NCBI RefSeq assembly: GCF_000359745.1
Contig: NZ_AQHN01000085.1
Coordinates: 1 to 52,333, forward strand
Direction: 5' to 3'
DNA: 52,333 bases
DNA from: Rhizobium freirei PRF 81
GTDB lineage: Bacteria > Pseudomonadota > Alphaproteobacteria > Rhizobiales > Rhizobiaceae
A model generated the notes under the pieces. That model saw nothing but the letters and a program-made list of their open reading frames with translations, did not search any database and was not told where the DNA came from. A program made the position numbers and the translations under genes. Shown piece after piece: positions 32,233 through 40,346 of this stretch. Within the stretch, counting starts at the first letter, position 1. The number at the start of each line of letters is the position of its first letter.

Positions 32233-33513
32233 GCCGTTGCGCGCCTCGTGATCGGCGATGTAGTTCCGCGTCAGCGGAATGATATCGTTGCGCTTGGCGA
32301 TCTGGATCTGGAAGACGACGAGATCCTCGTAGCGAAACGCCGCTTCCGCCGTCGAAAGGTAATATTCCCACATGCGGCAGAAGCGCTCGTCATAGAGCTG
32401 CGCGACCTGGTCCCAGCGCGCCATGAAGCGCTCCCGCCAGTTTTCGAGCGTCTTCGCATAATGCAGCCGCAATACCTCGACATCGGTGATCGCAAGCCCC
32501 GCCGCCTCGATTTCAGGCACGATTTCCGAGAGGGCCGGAATATAGCCGCCGGGGAAGATGTATTTGTCGAGCCACGGCGTCGTGAAGCCGGGCGTCGCAG
32601 AGCAGCCGATGGTGTGAAGCACCATGATGCCGTCATCCTCGAGCAGCTCGGCGCATTTGCGGAAGAAGGTGCGATAGGATGCCAGGCCGACATGTTCGAA
32701 CATGCCGACCGAGACGATCCTGTCGAACCGGCCGGTCAGGCTGCGATAATCCCTGAGCGCGAATTGCACCTCCGCCGGCGTTCCCCCGGCCTTTTCGGCG
32801 ACGCGCTTCGTGGCATATTCATGCTGCTCCTCGGAGAGCGTGACGCCGAGGACATAACCGCCGGGCGCGTGCTCGGCCATATGCAGCGCCAGCCCGCCCC
32901 AGCCGCAGCCGATGTCGAGAATGCTGTTGTCGGGCTCGATCAGAAGCTTGCCGGCAAGGTGCCGTTTCTTGGCGATCTGCGCGTCTTCCAAAGACTGGTC
33001 GGCATGCTCGAAATAGGCGCAGGAATATTGCCGGTCCGGATCGAGGAAGAGTTCATAGAGCCGGCCATCGAGATCGTAATGGTGGGCGACATTGGCCTTC
33101 GAGCGACCCGGCATGTTGCGGTGACGGAAAATCCGCAGCTTGGTTCTCACACCGTCGATGATGCGCGCGATCAGCGGGTGGGTGCTGTTCTGCGCCTCCC
33201 GCAGCATCATCGCCACGAAATCATAAAGCGTGCCACGCTCGACGATGAAACGGCCATCCATGTAGAGTTCGCCGAGCAGCTTGTCGGCATCGATCAGAAG
33301 CGCCCATTCGGCCCTGTTATCGCTAAAGCGGACGTGAACAGGCTCGCCAGTGCCGTCGCCGAATGTCAGGACGCGGCCGCTTGCCGTCGTCACGGTCAGC
33401 GCCCCACGCGTGACGATGGACGACAGCGCGCGCTTCACGCACCAGTCCACCAGGCTGGAGAAAGCAGCAGGAGATGCGCCCTTGGGGCGATTTTCAGCTT
33501 GTAAGTTAGGCAT
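32173..33513 (-). CDS. Cyclopropane-fatty-acyl-phospholipid synthase; last gene of the nine-gene operon
   Basis: A 446-residue SAM-dependent enzyme that adds a methylene bridge across cis double bonds of phospholipid acyl chains. SAM motif I is ILDIGCGWGGLALHMAE. Other hallmarks are QYSCAYFEHADQSLEDAQ, VGMFEHVGLASYRTFFRKCA, IGCSATPGF and YIFPGGYIPALSE. The start shares one base with the stop of the preceding gene (TAATG), so it is translationally coupled to the SMR-like gene. Rhizobia often carry several cfa copies, so this one is probably specialised for the operon's product. Confidence 0.93.
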   Translation of the reverse strand: MPNLQAENRPKGASPAAFSSLVDWCVKRALSSIVTRGALTVTTASGRVLTFGDGTGEPVHVRFSDNRAEWALLIDADKLLGELYMDGRFIVERGTLYDFVAMMLREAQNSTHPLIARIIDGVRTKLRIFRHRNMPGRSKANVAHHYDLDGRLYELFLDPDRQYSCAYFEHADQSLEDAQIAKKRHLAGKLLIEPDNSILDIGCGWGGLALHMAEHAPGGYVLGVTLSEEQHEYATKRVAEKAGGTPAEVQFALRDYRSLTGRFDRIVSVGMFEHVGLASYRTFFRKCAELLEDDGIMVLHTIGCSATPGFTTPWLDKYIFPGGYIPALSEIVPEIEAAGLAITDVEVLRLHYAKTLENWRERFMARWDQVAQLYDERFCRMWEYYLSTAEAAFRYEDLVVFQIQIAKRNDIIPLTRNYIADHEARNGSKINVEGSVERKTDNVLVG

Positions 33514-34010
33514 TATCTATCCTTGCCGGTACCCGTGCGCAGTTCTTTGCGCTGCCCCACGTCCAAATCGCGGCGATCCCCCGCCTCGGCCCTGGTCTCA
33601 GTCTTGGTCTCGGTTTCGACCTTGGCCCCATTCTCGACTTTAGTTCCTGTCTCGACATTGGCGCCGGCGATGAGCCAGACGCCTGTCAGGATCAGTCCGC
33701 TGCCGATGATCTGCAGCGCGACCACCCGCTCGTCGAAGATGAACCAGCCTGTCGCGATGATCAGCACGTAGCTGATGCCCGAAAGCGGAAAGGCGCGGCT
33801 GAGATCGAGTTCGGCCAGCACGTTCATCCAGATGAAGAAGGTGACGATCTCGACGGCGATGGCGGCCAATATCCAATAGGACGAGAGCGCCTGCCAGAGC
33901 CAGGCCTCCGGGCTTTCGCTATGCATTTGCTCTGCGCCGAGCTTGATGAAAAACTGGAACAGCGTGTTCAGCACCGGCACGGCGAGCCAGGAAAGGCGCA
34001 TCGGCATCAC
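33513..34010 (-). CDS. SMR/EamA-like four-helix membrane protein (ArnF-like) with repetitive tail
   Basis: A 165-residue protein. Residues 1 to about 115 form four membrane segments of the small-multidrug-resistance/EamA half type (LNTLFQFFIKLGAEQ, LDLSRAFPLSGISYVLIIAT, IIGSGLILTGVWLIAG). The C-terminal 50 residues are a charged repeat (VETGTKVENGAKVETETKTE). ATGA overlap with the upstream acyltransferase gene. With the second SMR-like gene at 36810 it could form a heterodimer, as ArnE/ArnF do to flip a lipid-linked sugar. That role is inference. Confidence 0.8.
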   Translation of the reverse strand: MMPMRLSWLAVPVLNTLFQFFIKLGAEQMHSESPEAWLWQALSSYWILAAIAVEIVTFFIWMNVLAELDLSRAFPLSGISYVLIIATGWFIFDERVVALQIIGSGLILTGVWLIAGANVETGTKVENGAKVETETKTETRAEAGDRRDLDVGQRKELRTGTGKDR

Positions 34011-35155
34011 GCTTCCCCCTCGTCTGTCGAGAACAGCGGCGACACCAGCCTGAGCAGCCCCTGAAGTACGGGGTTGCGATGACGGAAAAACATCGCATTG
34101 GCGGTCAGTTTGCTGCCGAGGCGCACCTTGTTTTCATAATAGGCCTGACCGCTCTGATAACGGCGGATCCCGTGATCCAGGCAATAGCGCAGATTGGTGA
34201 ACCAGCTGAGGAAGTAAAGATTGTAGGGCCGCCCCTTTTCACCGTCCATGCAGAAGAATTTGTCGATGGCGACACGGTCGTCATGCACGATCAGATTGGC
34301 GGCGAGCAGCGTGTCTCCGACGAAATAGAAGGCGCAGTAGGAACGTCCTTCCATACGGGTGAGAACGCCCTGGAAATACTCAGGGGTCAGTTCCTCGAAT
34401 TGCCAGTCGCTGCGGTTACGCGTGTCATGATAGAGCGCCATCACCTGCGGCAGGAATTCGCCGAAATCGGTCCTGATCTCGACCCTGACCTGCTCGAACG
34501 ACTTCAGCTTGCGGCGCATGTCCTTGCGGGTGCCGGAGGAGAGCTTGGCGAGGTATTCGTCGATCGTCTTGAAATCGACGTCGAGCCAGGCTGTCGGCAG
34601 GCCGCCGATGGAGGCATAGCCGCGCGCGGAAAGCGCCGCGCCGAACTCCGCCGAGGTCGGTTCGGGAATGTCCTTCAGCCCGACCAGCGCGCAGCGCTGG
34701 GTCGCGGCATACTGTTCGAAGAACGACAGAAGCTCTGTAAACAGCGCGCTGCGGCGTTCCACCGGAACGTCCGGGTGGAAGCCGATGGCGCCGGTCTCGG
34801 TGCAGGGCGACCCGAGGCAGGCAAGGCGCAGCTTCAGGAAATTCGGGAAGACGCGCTGTACGCGGCGTACGGACTGGCGCAGAAAGCCCTCCTCCAGCGT
34901 CGTATCAAGCGCATAAAGGCACAGGAAGGCCGGCATGGCGGCACTGACGCGCCCATCCTCGACGACGGTGACATAGCGCCATTCGAAACCTGCGATCCCC
35001 GCTTCCTCGATGGCAAGCAGGCAATCATAGTCTTCGACCTGGCCCTGAGAACACCCATTCCAGGCATCGCGGCCGATCGCGCGGATGCTGGAATGAACTT
35101 CCGTCACCGGATTGCCGGCTGGCTTGGGCACGAGTTTAAGCAGCGGCTGCGACAT
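34007..35155 (-). CDS. GNAT/FemAB-like N-acyltransferase
   Basis: A 382-residue protein with tandem GNAT-like folds of the BioF2/FemAB type. The C-terminal half shows KLSSGTRKDMRRKLKSFEQV, MALYHDTRNRSDWQFEELTP, YFVGDTLLAANLIVHDD and the acetyl-CoA-side IRRYQSGQAYYENKVRLGSK. Such enzymes attach acyl or aminoacyl groups to amines. The start at 35155 (MSQPLLKL) lies inside the end of the preceding hydrolase gene (20-bp overlap); the stop overlaps the next gene by 4 bp. Substrate unknown; context suggests a lipid amine. Confidence 0.8.
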   Translation of the reverse strand: MSQPLLKLVPKPAGNPVTEVHSSIRAIGRDAWNGCSQGQVEDYDCLLAIEEAGIAGFEWRYVTVVEDGRVSAAMPAFLCLYALDTTLEEGFLRQSVRRVQRVFPNFLKLRLACLGSPCTETGAIGFHPDVPVERRSALFTELLSFFEQYAATQRCALVGLKDIPEPTSAEFGAALSARGYASIGGLPTAWLDVDFKTIDEYLAKLSSGTRKDMRRKLKSFEQVRVEIRTDFGEFLPQVMALYHDTRNRSDWQFEELTPEYFQGVLTRMEGRSYCAFYFVGDTLLAANLIVHDDRVAIDKFFCMDGEKGRPYNLYFLSWFTNLRYCLDHGIRRYQSGQAYYENKVRLGSKLTANAMFFRHRNPVLQGLLRLVSPLFSTDEGEA

Positions 35156-35951
35156 GACGCGCCTCGAAGAAATCCGCGGTAAAATCGGCCACCTGACGGT
35201 GCTGCCGGTCGACATGGATCATATGATAACTGTCCTTGATCCATTTCAGCTCATGCGGGCTGCCGATATGCTCTGAAATGTAGCGTGCGTGTTTCGGGCT
35301 GGCGAGATCATCGTCCTCGGCATGCAGGATCAGCGTCGGGGTCTGCATCCTCGGCAGGACGCCTTTCAGCGCCTTGCCGAGCCGATGCATCTCGACGAGG
35401 CCCTTGCCGGGGAATTTCTCCAGAACGCCTTCGCTTGCCATGCCCTCGATCAGGCGGCGCATCCGCTCGTCCTTGATGCCGAGCGAGTTCGTCTCGCTGA
35501 AACTCAGGCGATCGAGAAAGGGAACGCGCGACAGCCAGCCGATCTGCGAGGAAAGCAGCGGGTAATAGAAGGGAACGTCCCAGCCGTCATATTTGAAGCA
35601 AGGCGAATAGATGGCTGCTGCGCCGATCGTGCCGGGCTGCTGCTCGGCGGCCAGCATCGCCAGCTTGCCGCCAACGCAAATGCCGGCGGCGAAGACCTCT
35701 TGGGTCCTCGTCGCCAGCAGAGCCGATGCCTCAACGACGCTCTCGAGCCAATCCTGCCAGCGGGTGCGGCGCAGCGTTTTCACGTCGACGCCATGACCAG
35801 CCAGCAGCGGCGCATAAATGCTATATCCCCTGCGATTGAGATGACGGGCAACCAGCTTCATTTCAGCCGGTGCACCCGTCAGCCCATGCACGAGAAGTAT
35901 GCCTTTTCCATTTGAGCCCTCCATGAAGAAGCTCAAGTCATCAGCTTTCAT
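35136..35951 (-). CDS. Alpha/beta hydrolase with cysteine in the nucleophile elbow
   Basis: A 271-residue alpha/beta-hydrolase of the monoacylglycerol lipase/carboxylesterase type (ILLVHGLTGAPAEMKLVARH oxyanion region). The nucleophile elbow reads AAGICVGG, placing Cys92 where Ser is usual. The acid Asp (213-215, HAEDDD) and His243 (SYHMIHVD) are present. Dienelactone hydrolases also use Cys there. The start at 35951 overlaps the desaturase end by 11 bp, indicating coupling. It could act as a thioesterase or transacylase on the operon's lipid; substrate unknown. Confidence 0.88.
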   Translation of the reverse strand: MKADDLSFFMEGSNGKGILLVHGLTGAPAEMKLVARHLNRRGYSIYAPLLAGHGVDVKTLRRTRWQDWLESVVEASALLATRTQEVFAAGICVGGKLAMLAAEQQPGTIGAAAIYSPCFKYDGWDVPFYYPLLSSQIGWLSRVPFLDRLSFSETNSLGIKDERMRRLIEGMASEGVLEKFPGKGLVEMHRLGKALKGVLPRMQTPTLILHAEDDDLASPKHARYISEHIGSPHELKWIKDSYHMIHVDRQHRQVADFTADFFEARHVAAAA

Positions 35952-36813
35952 GAGAGAGCTCCGCCTGCCGGTTCTCCTTGGCCATGAAGCCAAGGGCATG
36001 GCAGGTGCTGATGACATGCGTTCCGGCCTTTTCCTGCTCTTCCTTGATCTGATCGTGAAGGGCAGGCAGCTTCGTCCAGTGCGTGCGCGGGCGATAGTGA
36101 TGCTCGGCATGGTAGCCGTTGCCGAACCAGAGCCAGTTGTAGAACGGCTTGTGGCTGGAAACGCCCCATGCGATCGGCTCGTCCGGATCGCCGTTCAGAT
36201 GCTCGTAATAGCCGTTGAGCGACGACAGGCAATTGCCGAGATAATAGAAGGGTACGAAGAACAGCACGGCCTTCCAGTCATAAAGAAGCGCAAGCGCTGC
36301 AAGCCCCAGGAAGAAGAAGAGCTCGAACCGGCCCCAGGCCGCATCGAACGGACGGTTGCGCGCGATGGCTTTGTGGACATCGCCGATGCTGTCGCGGAAG
36401 AAGCTCAGGAACGTATAGGACCACACATTCTCCGGCTTGCCGTCGTGACCATGACGATAGATCGACAGCAGATCGATAGTATCGCCCTTTTCGTCCGGCC
36501 GGTCGCTGTTGCCGGAGTGATGGCGCATGTGCACCCAGTGGTAATAGGTCTGCGAGAAGCCGATCGCAACCGACTCCAGCAAGCTGAAGCCGTAGTTCAT
36601 CCAGCGCGGCTTGAAATAGGGCGTATGGATGAAATTATGCGATATGCTGTTGATGTTCCAGGAAATCGATACGGCGTAAAGGCTGCCGAGAACGACCGAA
36701 ACCCACAGCGGGCGGCTTTCGAAACCGACGATCAGATAGACGTCGAAAACGAGATGGGCGACGGCGGCCAGAACCGGCGCCACATCCCATCTGCTATGCG
36801 CAAAGATTTTCAT
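35941..36813 (-). CDS. Membrane fatty-acid desaturase
   Basis: A 290-residue integral membrane di-iron desaturase/hydroxylase. The three histidine boxes are SHNFIHTP, HWVHMRHHSG and GYHAEHHYRPRTHW. Hydrophobic segments lie near residues 10-60 and 170-210. The start at 36813 overlaps the SMR-like stop by 4 bp (ATGA). It would put a double bond or hydroxyl on an acyl chain, and could supply the cis double bond used by the cyclopropane synthase at the operon end. Regiochemistry unknown. Confidence 0.92.
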   Translation of the reverse strand: MKIFAHSRWDVAPVLAAVAHLVFDVYLIVGFESRPLWVSVVLGSLYAVSISWNINSISHNFIHTPYFKPRWMNYGFSLLESVAIGFSQTYYHWVHMRHHSGNSDRPDEKGDTIDLLSIYRHGHDGKPENVWSYTFLSFFRDSIGDVHKAIARNRPFDAAWGRFELFFFLGLAALALLYDWKAVLFFVPFYYLGNCLSSLNGYYEHLNGDPDEPIAWGVSSHKPFYNWLWFGNGYHAEHHYRPRTHWTKLPALHDQIKEEQEKAGTHVISTCHALGFMAKENRQAELSHES

Positions 36814-37163
36814 AATCCGGTAACTCCTACGCAAGCCACGCCGGCAGTGACGAAAAACACGCCCGTCGCGTGACGCAGGTTAATGTGTTCTTTGAAGATG
36901 ACGGCGCCGGCGAACACGATGACGACGTAGCTCAGTGCCATGAGAGGAAAGGCGATGGTGAGAGGAACGCTCTCAAGAACGGCAGTCCAGCCAAATAGCT
37001 CAACCGCCCAGAAGATGATACCCAGCCAGGTCACGGGCTTGCCCATCGCCGCAACCAGCGTATGCGCGCTCGCGGATTGCTTGAAGCAAACCTCGCGAGC
37101 CGTTTCCGCCAGCACGCAGAAGAGTATGAGCCCAAGCATGGGAAGGGTCAGGCTGCCGGTCAT
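36810..37163 (-). CDS. SMR-like four-helix membrane protein (ArnE-like)
   Basis: A 117-residue protein that is nearly all membrane: four segments including LGLILFCVLAETAREVCFKQ (with the membrane-embedded Glu typical of SMR helix 1) and IAFPLMALSYVVIVFAGAVIF (the GG-like dimerisation helix). The closest functional models are EmrE and the ArnE flippase subunit. ATGA overlaps at both ends with neighbours. Its pairing with the ArnF-like gene at 33513 suggests a heterodimeric transporter. Confidence 0.83.
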   Translation of the reverse strand: MTGSLTLPMLGLILFCVLAETAREVCFKQSASAHTLVAAMGKPVTWLGIIFWAVELFGWTAVLESVPLTIAFPLMALSYVVIVFAGAVIFKEHINLRHATGVFFVTAGVACVGVTGL

Positions 37164-38113
37164 TCCATATACTCCGCCAGAACTTCCAGCAGCGCGTGAT
37201 TGGCCGCACTGTTGATGTTTCTGGTCTTTTCGGGCCCCTGCCGGACGCGAGGCTGATCGATAAAAATCTCAGCTCGCTTCATGAACCGTGTCCGCAGGCC
37301 GCCAGCATAACTCGGAACAGAATAATCGCCTATGACATCGGCGCCTATGATGCGGTGGCGGCTGCCGATTTCGCTGATCAGAGCCAAAAGATAGGGCAGC
37401 CGCATGCGGCCCTGATCCCAGTTCGTCACGGCGTCATCCGCGGCCAGAACGTCCTTGTCGATCGTCACATATACGGCTTCGGTGCGAATGCGGCTGAGCA
37501 TCCGGTCGATGAAGTTCTCTTCGCCGATCTCCGAGATCGACTTCCAGTGCAGGGCTCCCTTTTCCTGCCGGTAGCTGGCGCCATTGCCGTAATCGGCAAG
37601 AACACGGCTCGGCGGGTGCTCATAGGGGTAAAGTTCCAGCTTGCCTTCGCCGAGCCAGTGCAGGTTCGCACCCTTGCGCTCGGGGCTGCGAAGATCATGG
37701 CTGCAGACGCCGATCGTGATGACCTTCTGGATGTTGGAATTGCCAAGCGCGCTATTGACCCAGGAGCCGCAATGCATGCCGCCGTCGAAGTTGACCCAAT
37801 CCGGATGGTTGTCGAAATGGATCAGCGTCGCGGGTCCGGGCTGCCGCTCGAGCGCACCATCGAGAAGCAGCGCTGTAATATGATGAAAGTCGCCGGACCC
37901 CATGAAGCAGAGTTGCGAGTCCTTGCCGGTTGCAGGCGTATTCTTGACGATTTCGCGGCCGAGATCGGCAAGGGCGCTCTGCTTGCCCCAAAGCCGGACC
38001 TCCCGCCCCGCGTCCTTGTCGAAATACTGGTGCGCGCCTGCAAATTCGCAGGCGCGCACGAAGTCCGGCTGCAACTCCAATGCGTCATCGAGATGAAGAA
38101 GCAGGAGTTGCAC
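37160..38113 (-). CDS. Arginase/ureohydrolase-fold protein
   Basis: A 317-residue protein with arginase-superfamily metal motifs: FMGSGDFHHI (first His), LIHFDNHPDWVNFD (DxHxD), CGSWVN, and VTIDKDVLAADDA (SxDxD-like). The superfamily hydrolyses guanidino or amide C-N bonds (arginine, agmatine, acylated polyamines). The motif variants mean it may not be a true arginase. It starts 4 bp after the aminotransferase and overlaps the SMR-like gene by 4 bp. In this operon it could free or trim an amine head group. Confidence 0.8.
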   Translation of the reverse strand: MQLLLLHLDDALELQPDFVRACEFAGAHQYFDKDAGREVRLWGKQSALADLGREIVKNTPATGKDSQLCFMGSGDFHHITALLLDGALERQPGPATLIHFDNHPDWVNFDGGMHCGSWVNSALGNSNIQKVITIGVCSHDLRSPERKGANLHWLGEGKLELYPYEHPPSRVLADYGNGASYRQEKGALHWKSISEIGEENFIDRMLSRIRTEAVYVTIDKDVLAADDAVTNWDQGRMRLPYLLALISEIGSRHRIIGADVIGDYSVPSYAGGLRTRFMKRAEIFIDQPRVRQGPEKTRNINSAANHALLEVLAEYME

Positions 38114-38117
38114 CGTC

Positions 38118-39539
38118 TTATCTCCGAGCAGCGCGCGTCAGAAGCTGATCGAGCAGTGCAAGCGCCAGATCGATCTCTTCGCGGGTGATGAGCAGGTTCG
38201 GCGCGAAGGTGATGACGTTCTTGTGGTAGCCGCCGACGTCGAGCACGAGGCCGTAAGTCTTGGAACCGACCTGAAGGTCGCCCTTCATGCCTTCATCGCA
38301 CATCCAGTCCATCGTCGCCTTATCCGGCGTATAGCTGTCGTCCTTGCAGATTTCCATGCGCAGGGCGAGGCCCAGGCCATCGACCTCGCCGACAATGGCG
38401 TGGCGCTTCTGCAGCTGCTTCAGCCCGTCGAGGAAATGAGCGCCCTTCTCCATGATGGCCGCGCCGAAATCTTCCTCTTCCAGCATCTTCATCGTTTCGA
38501 GCGCAACGGCAGTCCCCATCGGGTTGCTGGCGAAAGTCGAATGCGTGGAGCCGGGCGGGAAGATGGTCGGGTTGATCATCTCTTCGCGGGCCCAGACGCC
38601 GGAAAGCGGGTTGAGGCCGTTGGTGATCGCCTTGCCGAAGATCAGCGCATCCGGCGAGACGCCAAAATGCTCGATCGACCAGAGCTTGCCGGTACGGTAG
38701 ACGCCCATCTGGATTTCGTCGACGACGAGCAGGATGCCGTGATCGTCCAGCACCTTCTTCAGTTCGACGAAGAAGTTCATCGGCGGAATGACGTAGCCGC
38801 CGGTGCCCTGGATCGGCTCGATGTAGAAGGCGGCATATTCGGACTTGCCGGCCTTCGGATCCCAGACGCCGTTATATTCGCTCTCGAACAGGCGGGCGAA
38901 CTTCTGGACGCAGTAATGTCCGTATTCTTCCTTCGACATGCCCTTCGGGCCGCGGAAGTAATAGGGGAACTCGACGAACTGCGCGCGGTCGCCGAAGTGG
39001 CCGTAGCGGCGGCGATAGCGGTAGCTCGAAGTGATTGCCGAAGCGCCGAGCGTGCGGCCGTGATAACCGCCTTCGAAGGCGAACATGAGGCTCTTGCCGC
39101 CGGTGTAGTTGCGCACAAGCTTCAGCGAATCCTCGACAGCCTGCGAGCCGCCGACGTTGAAGTGAACGCGGCCCTTATGGCCGAACTTGCTCTCGGCATC
39201 CTGGGCGATCATCGCTGCAAGCTCGACCTTCTCGCGGTGCAGATACTGCGAGGCGACCTGCGGCAGCTGGTCGAGCTGGCGATGGGCAGCGGCGTTCAGG
39301 CGCTCGTTGCGATAGCCGAAATTGACGGCGGAGTACCACATCTGCAGATCGAGGAACGGCGTTCCGGTGCGATCATAGACAAAGGAGCCTTCGCATCCCT
39401 CGAAGAATTTCGGCTTGTCCGTATAGTGAACCGTGTCGCCATGGGAGCAATACGCCTCTTCAAGAGCGCGCAATTCTTCTTCGGAGCGGACGGACGTTTC
39501 AGTCCGGCCACTGAAGGCTTCGGCTACATTCGTTTTCAT
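38118..39539 (-). CDS. Class III PLP-dependent aminotransferase
   Basis: A 473-residue aminotransferase. The cofactor lysine is Lys303 in LIFGKAITNGLNP, Asp274 in LVVDEIQMGVYRTGKLW binds the pyridine nitrogen, and FEGGYHGRTLGASAIT and PGSTHSTFASNPMGT are typical of the ornithine/GABA/diaminobutyrate group. It would convert an aldehyde or keto acid to an amine, or the reverse. Second gene of the operon, 20 bp after the HAD gene. The exact substrate is not readable. Confidence 0.92.
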   Translation of the reverse strand: MKTNVAEAFSGRTETSVRSEEELRALEEAYCSHGDTVHYTDKPKFFEGCEGSFVYDRTGTPFLDLQMWYSAVNFGYRNERLNAAAHRQLDQLPQVASQYLHREKVELAAMIAQDAESKFGHKGRVHFNVGGSQAVEDSLKLVRNYTGGKSLMFAFEGGYHGRTLGASAITSSYRYRRRYGHFGDRAQFVEFPYYFRGPKGMSKEEYGHYCVQKFARLFESEYNGVWDPKAGKSEYAAFYIEPIQGTGGYVIPPMNFFVELKKVLDDHGILLVVDEIQMGVYRTGKLWSIEHFGVSPDALIFGKAITNGLNPLSGVWAREEMINPTIFPPGSTHSTFASNPMGTAVALETMKMLEEEDFGAAIMEKGAHFLDGLKQLQKRHAIVGEVDGLGLALRMEICKDDSYTPDKATMDWMCDEGMKGDLQVGSKTYGLVLDVGGYHKNVITFAPNLLITREEIDLALALLDQLLTRAARR

Positions 39540-39559
39540 TCTATGCCTCTCGGTCTAGT

Positions 39560-40243
39560 TCACGCTGTCTTGAAATGCGGCAGCGCACGGGAGCGTCGCT
39601 CGACGCTCGGGAGAACGGCTTCCATCTTTGGAAGCAGATCAGAAAAGTCTTCGAAACCGACATAAGGAATGCCGTTTTCCTCGCAGTAATCGACAAGTTT
39701 GGCCTTCGCGAAAACGAGGTCGACCTTGTCGGAAACGCAGAAATCGCTTCGCCCGTCGCCGATATAGACCTGCAGGTCATTGCTATCGACAACACGGCAT
39801 TTGCACACGCCGGCACCCGACACGCAGCCGGTCGCCTGGAATGGCGGAAACAGCGAATAGGACTCGCGGCCCTGGGAAACGCTGCAGGTGAGCACGTTGG
39901 CAACGATCGGCAGACCGTTGATACCGTGACGCGACAGAATGCGGCGGATGAAATAATCCACGCCATCGCTGACGACGGTCACGGGCAACTCACCGCTGCG
40001 GCAATAGGACAGGAAGCCCTCGAAACCGGGATCGATCGACACCGTGTCGAGAAACTGGTCGAGTTCCGCCCTGCTAGCCTCGATAAGAGCGATCTGCCGG
40101 CGCATGCATTCGCCGGAGCCGATCAGCCCCTGCTTCCAGAGCTGTTCAATATCTTCCCACTCGGAGCCGGCGAAACGAGTCAACACCATATCCGTCGCGT
40201 CTTCGATGGAGATGGTTCCATCAAAATCGCAAAACACCTGCAT
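39560..40243 (-). CDS. HAD-IB phosphatase (MtnX/SerB-like), first gene of the operon
   Basis: A 227-residue cytosolic phosphatase. The nucleophile motif is FCDFDGTISIEDATD, motif II is VVSDGVDYF, and motif IV is YIGDGRSDFCVSDKVD. Relatives dephosphorylate small phosphates (phosphoserine, methylthiopentenyl phosphate, phosphocholine-like). The start at 40243 (MQVFCDFDG) follows a GAAAGGG; an in-frame ATG upstream would reach the regulatory repeats. The four TCAT repeats lie 46-83 bp upstream, so this gene is the likely promoter-proximal one. Confidence 0.88.
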   Translation of the reverse strand: MQVFCDFDGTISIEDATDMVLTRFAGSEWEDIEQLWKQGLIGSGECMRRQIALIEASRAELDQFLDTVSIDPGFEGFLSYCRSGELPVTVVSDGVDYFIRRILSRHGINGLPIVANVLTCSVSQGRESYSLFPPFQATGCVSGAGVCKCRVVDSNDLQVYIGDGRSDFCVSDKVDLVFAKAKLVDYCEENGIPYVGFEDFSDLLPKMEAVLPSVERRSRALPHFKTA

Positions 40244-40288
40244 AACACGCCCTTTCGCCTGATCCCCAGCTGCCTCTAACAACCTCGG

Positions 40289-40326
40289 ATGAGCCGTGCA
40301 TGAGGGGAAAATGAAGCGAAAATGAA
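40289..40326 (-). promoter_or_regulatory. Four tandem TCAT repeats at 11-bp spacing (response-regulator binding array)
   Basis: On the plus strand ATGA starts at 40289, 40300, 40311 and 40322, a perfect 11-bp period. Read on the minus strand, each unit begins YTCAT, and the first two are nearly identical (TTCATTTTCGC, TTCATTTTCCC). Direct repeats one helical turn apart are the binding pattern of OmpR/PhoB-type regulators. The array lies between the histidine-kinase stop (40347) and the HAD start (40243). Binding by the adjacent regulator is inference. Confidence 0.72.
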
Positions 40327-40346
40327 AAGCGCTGCGAAGTTGATTT

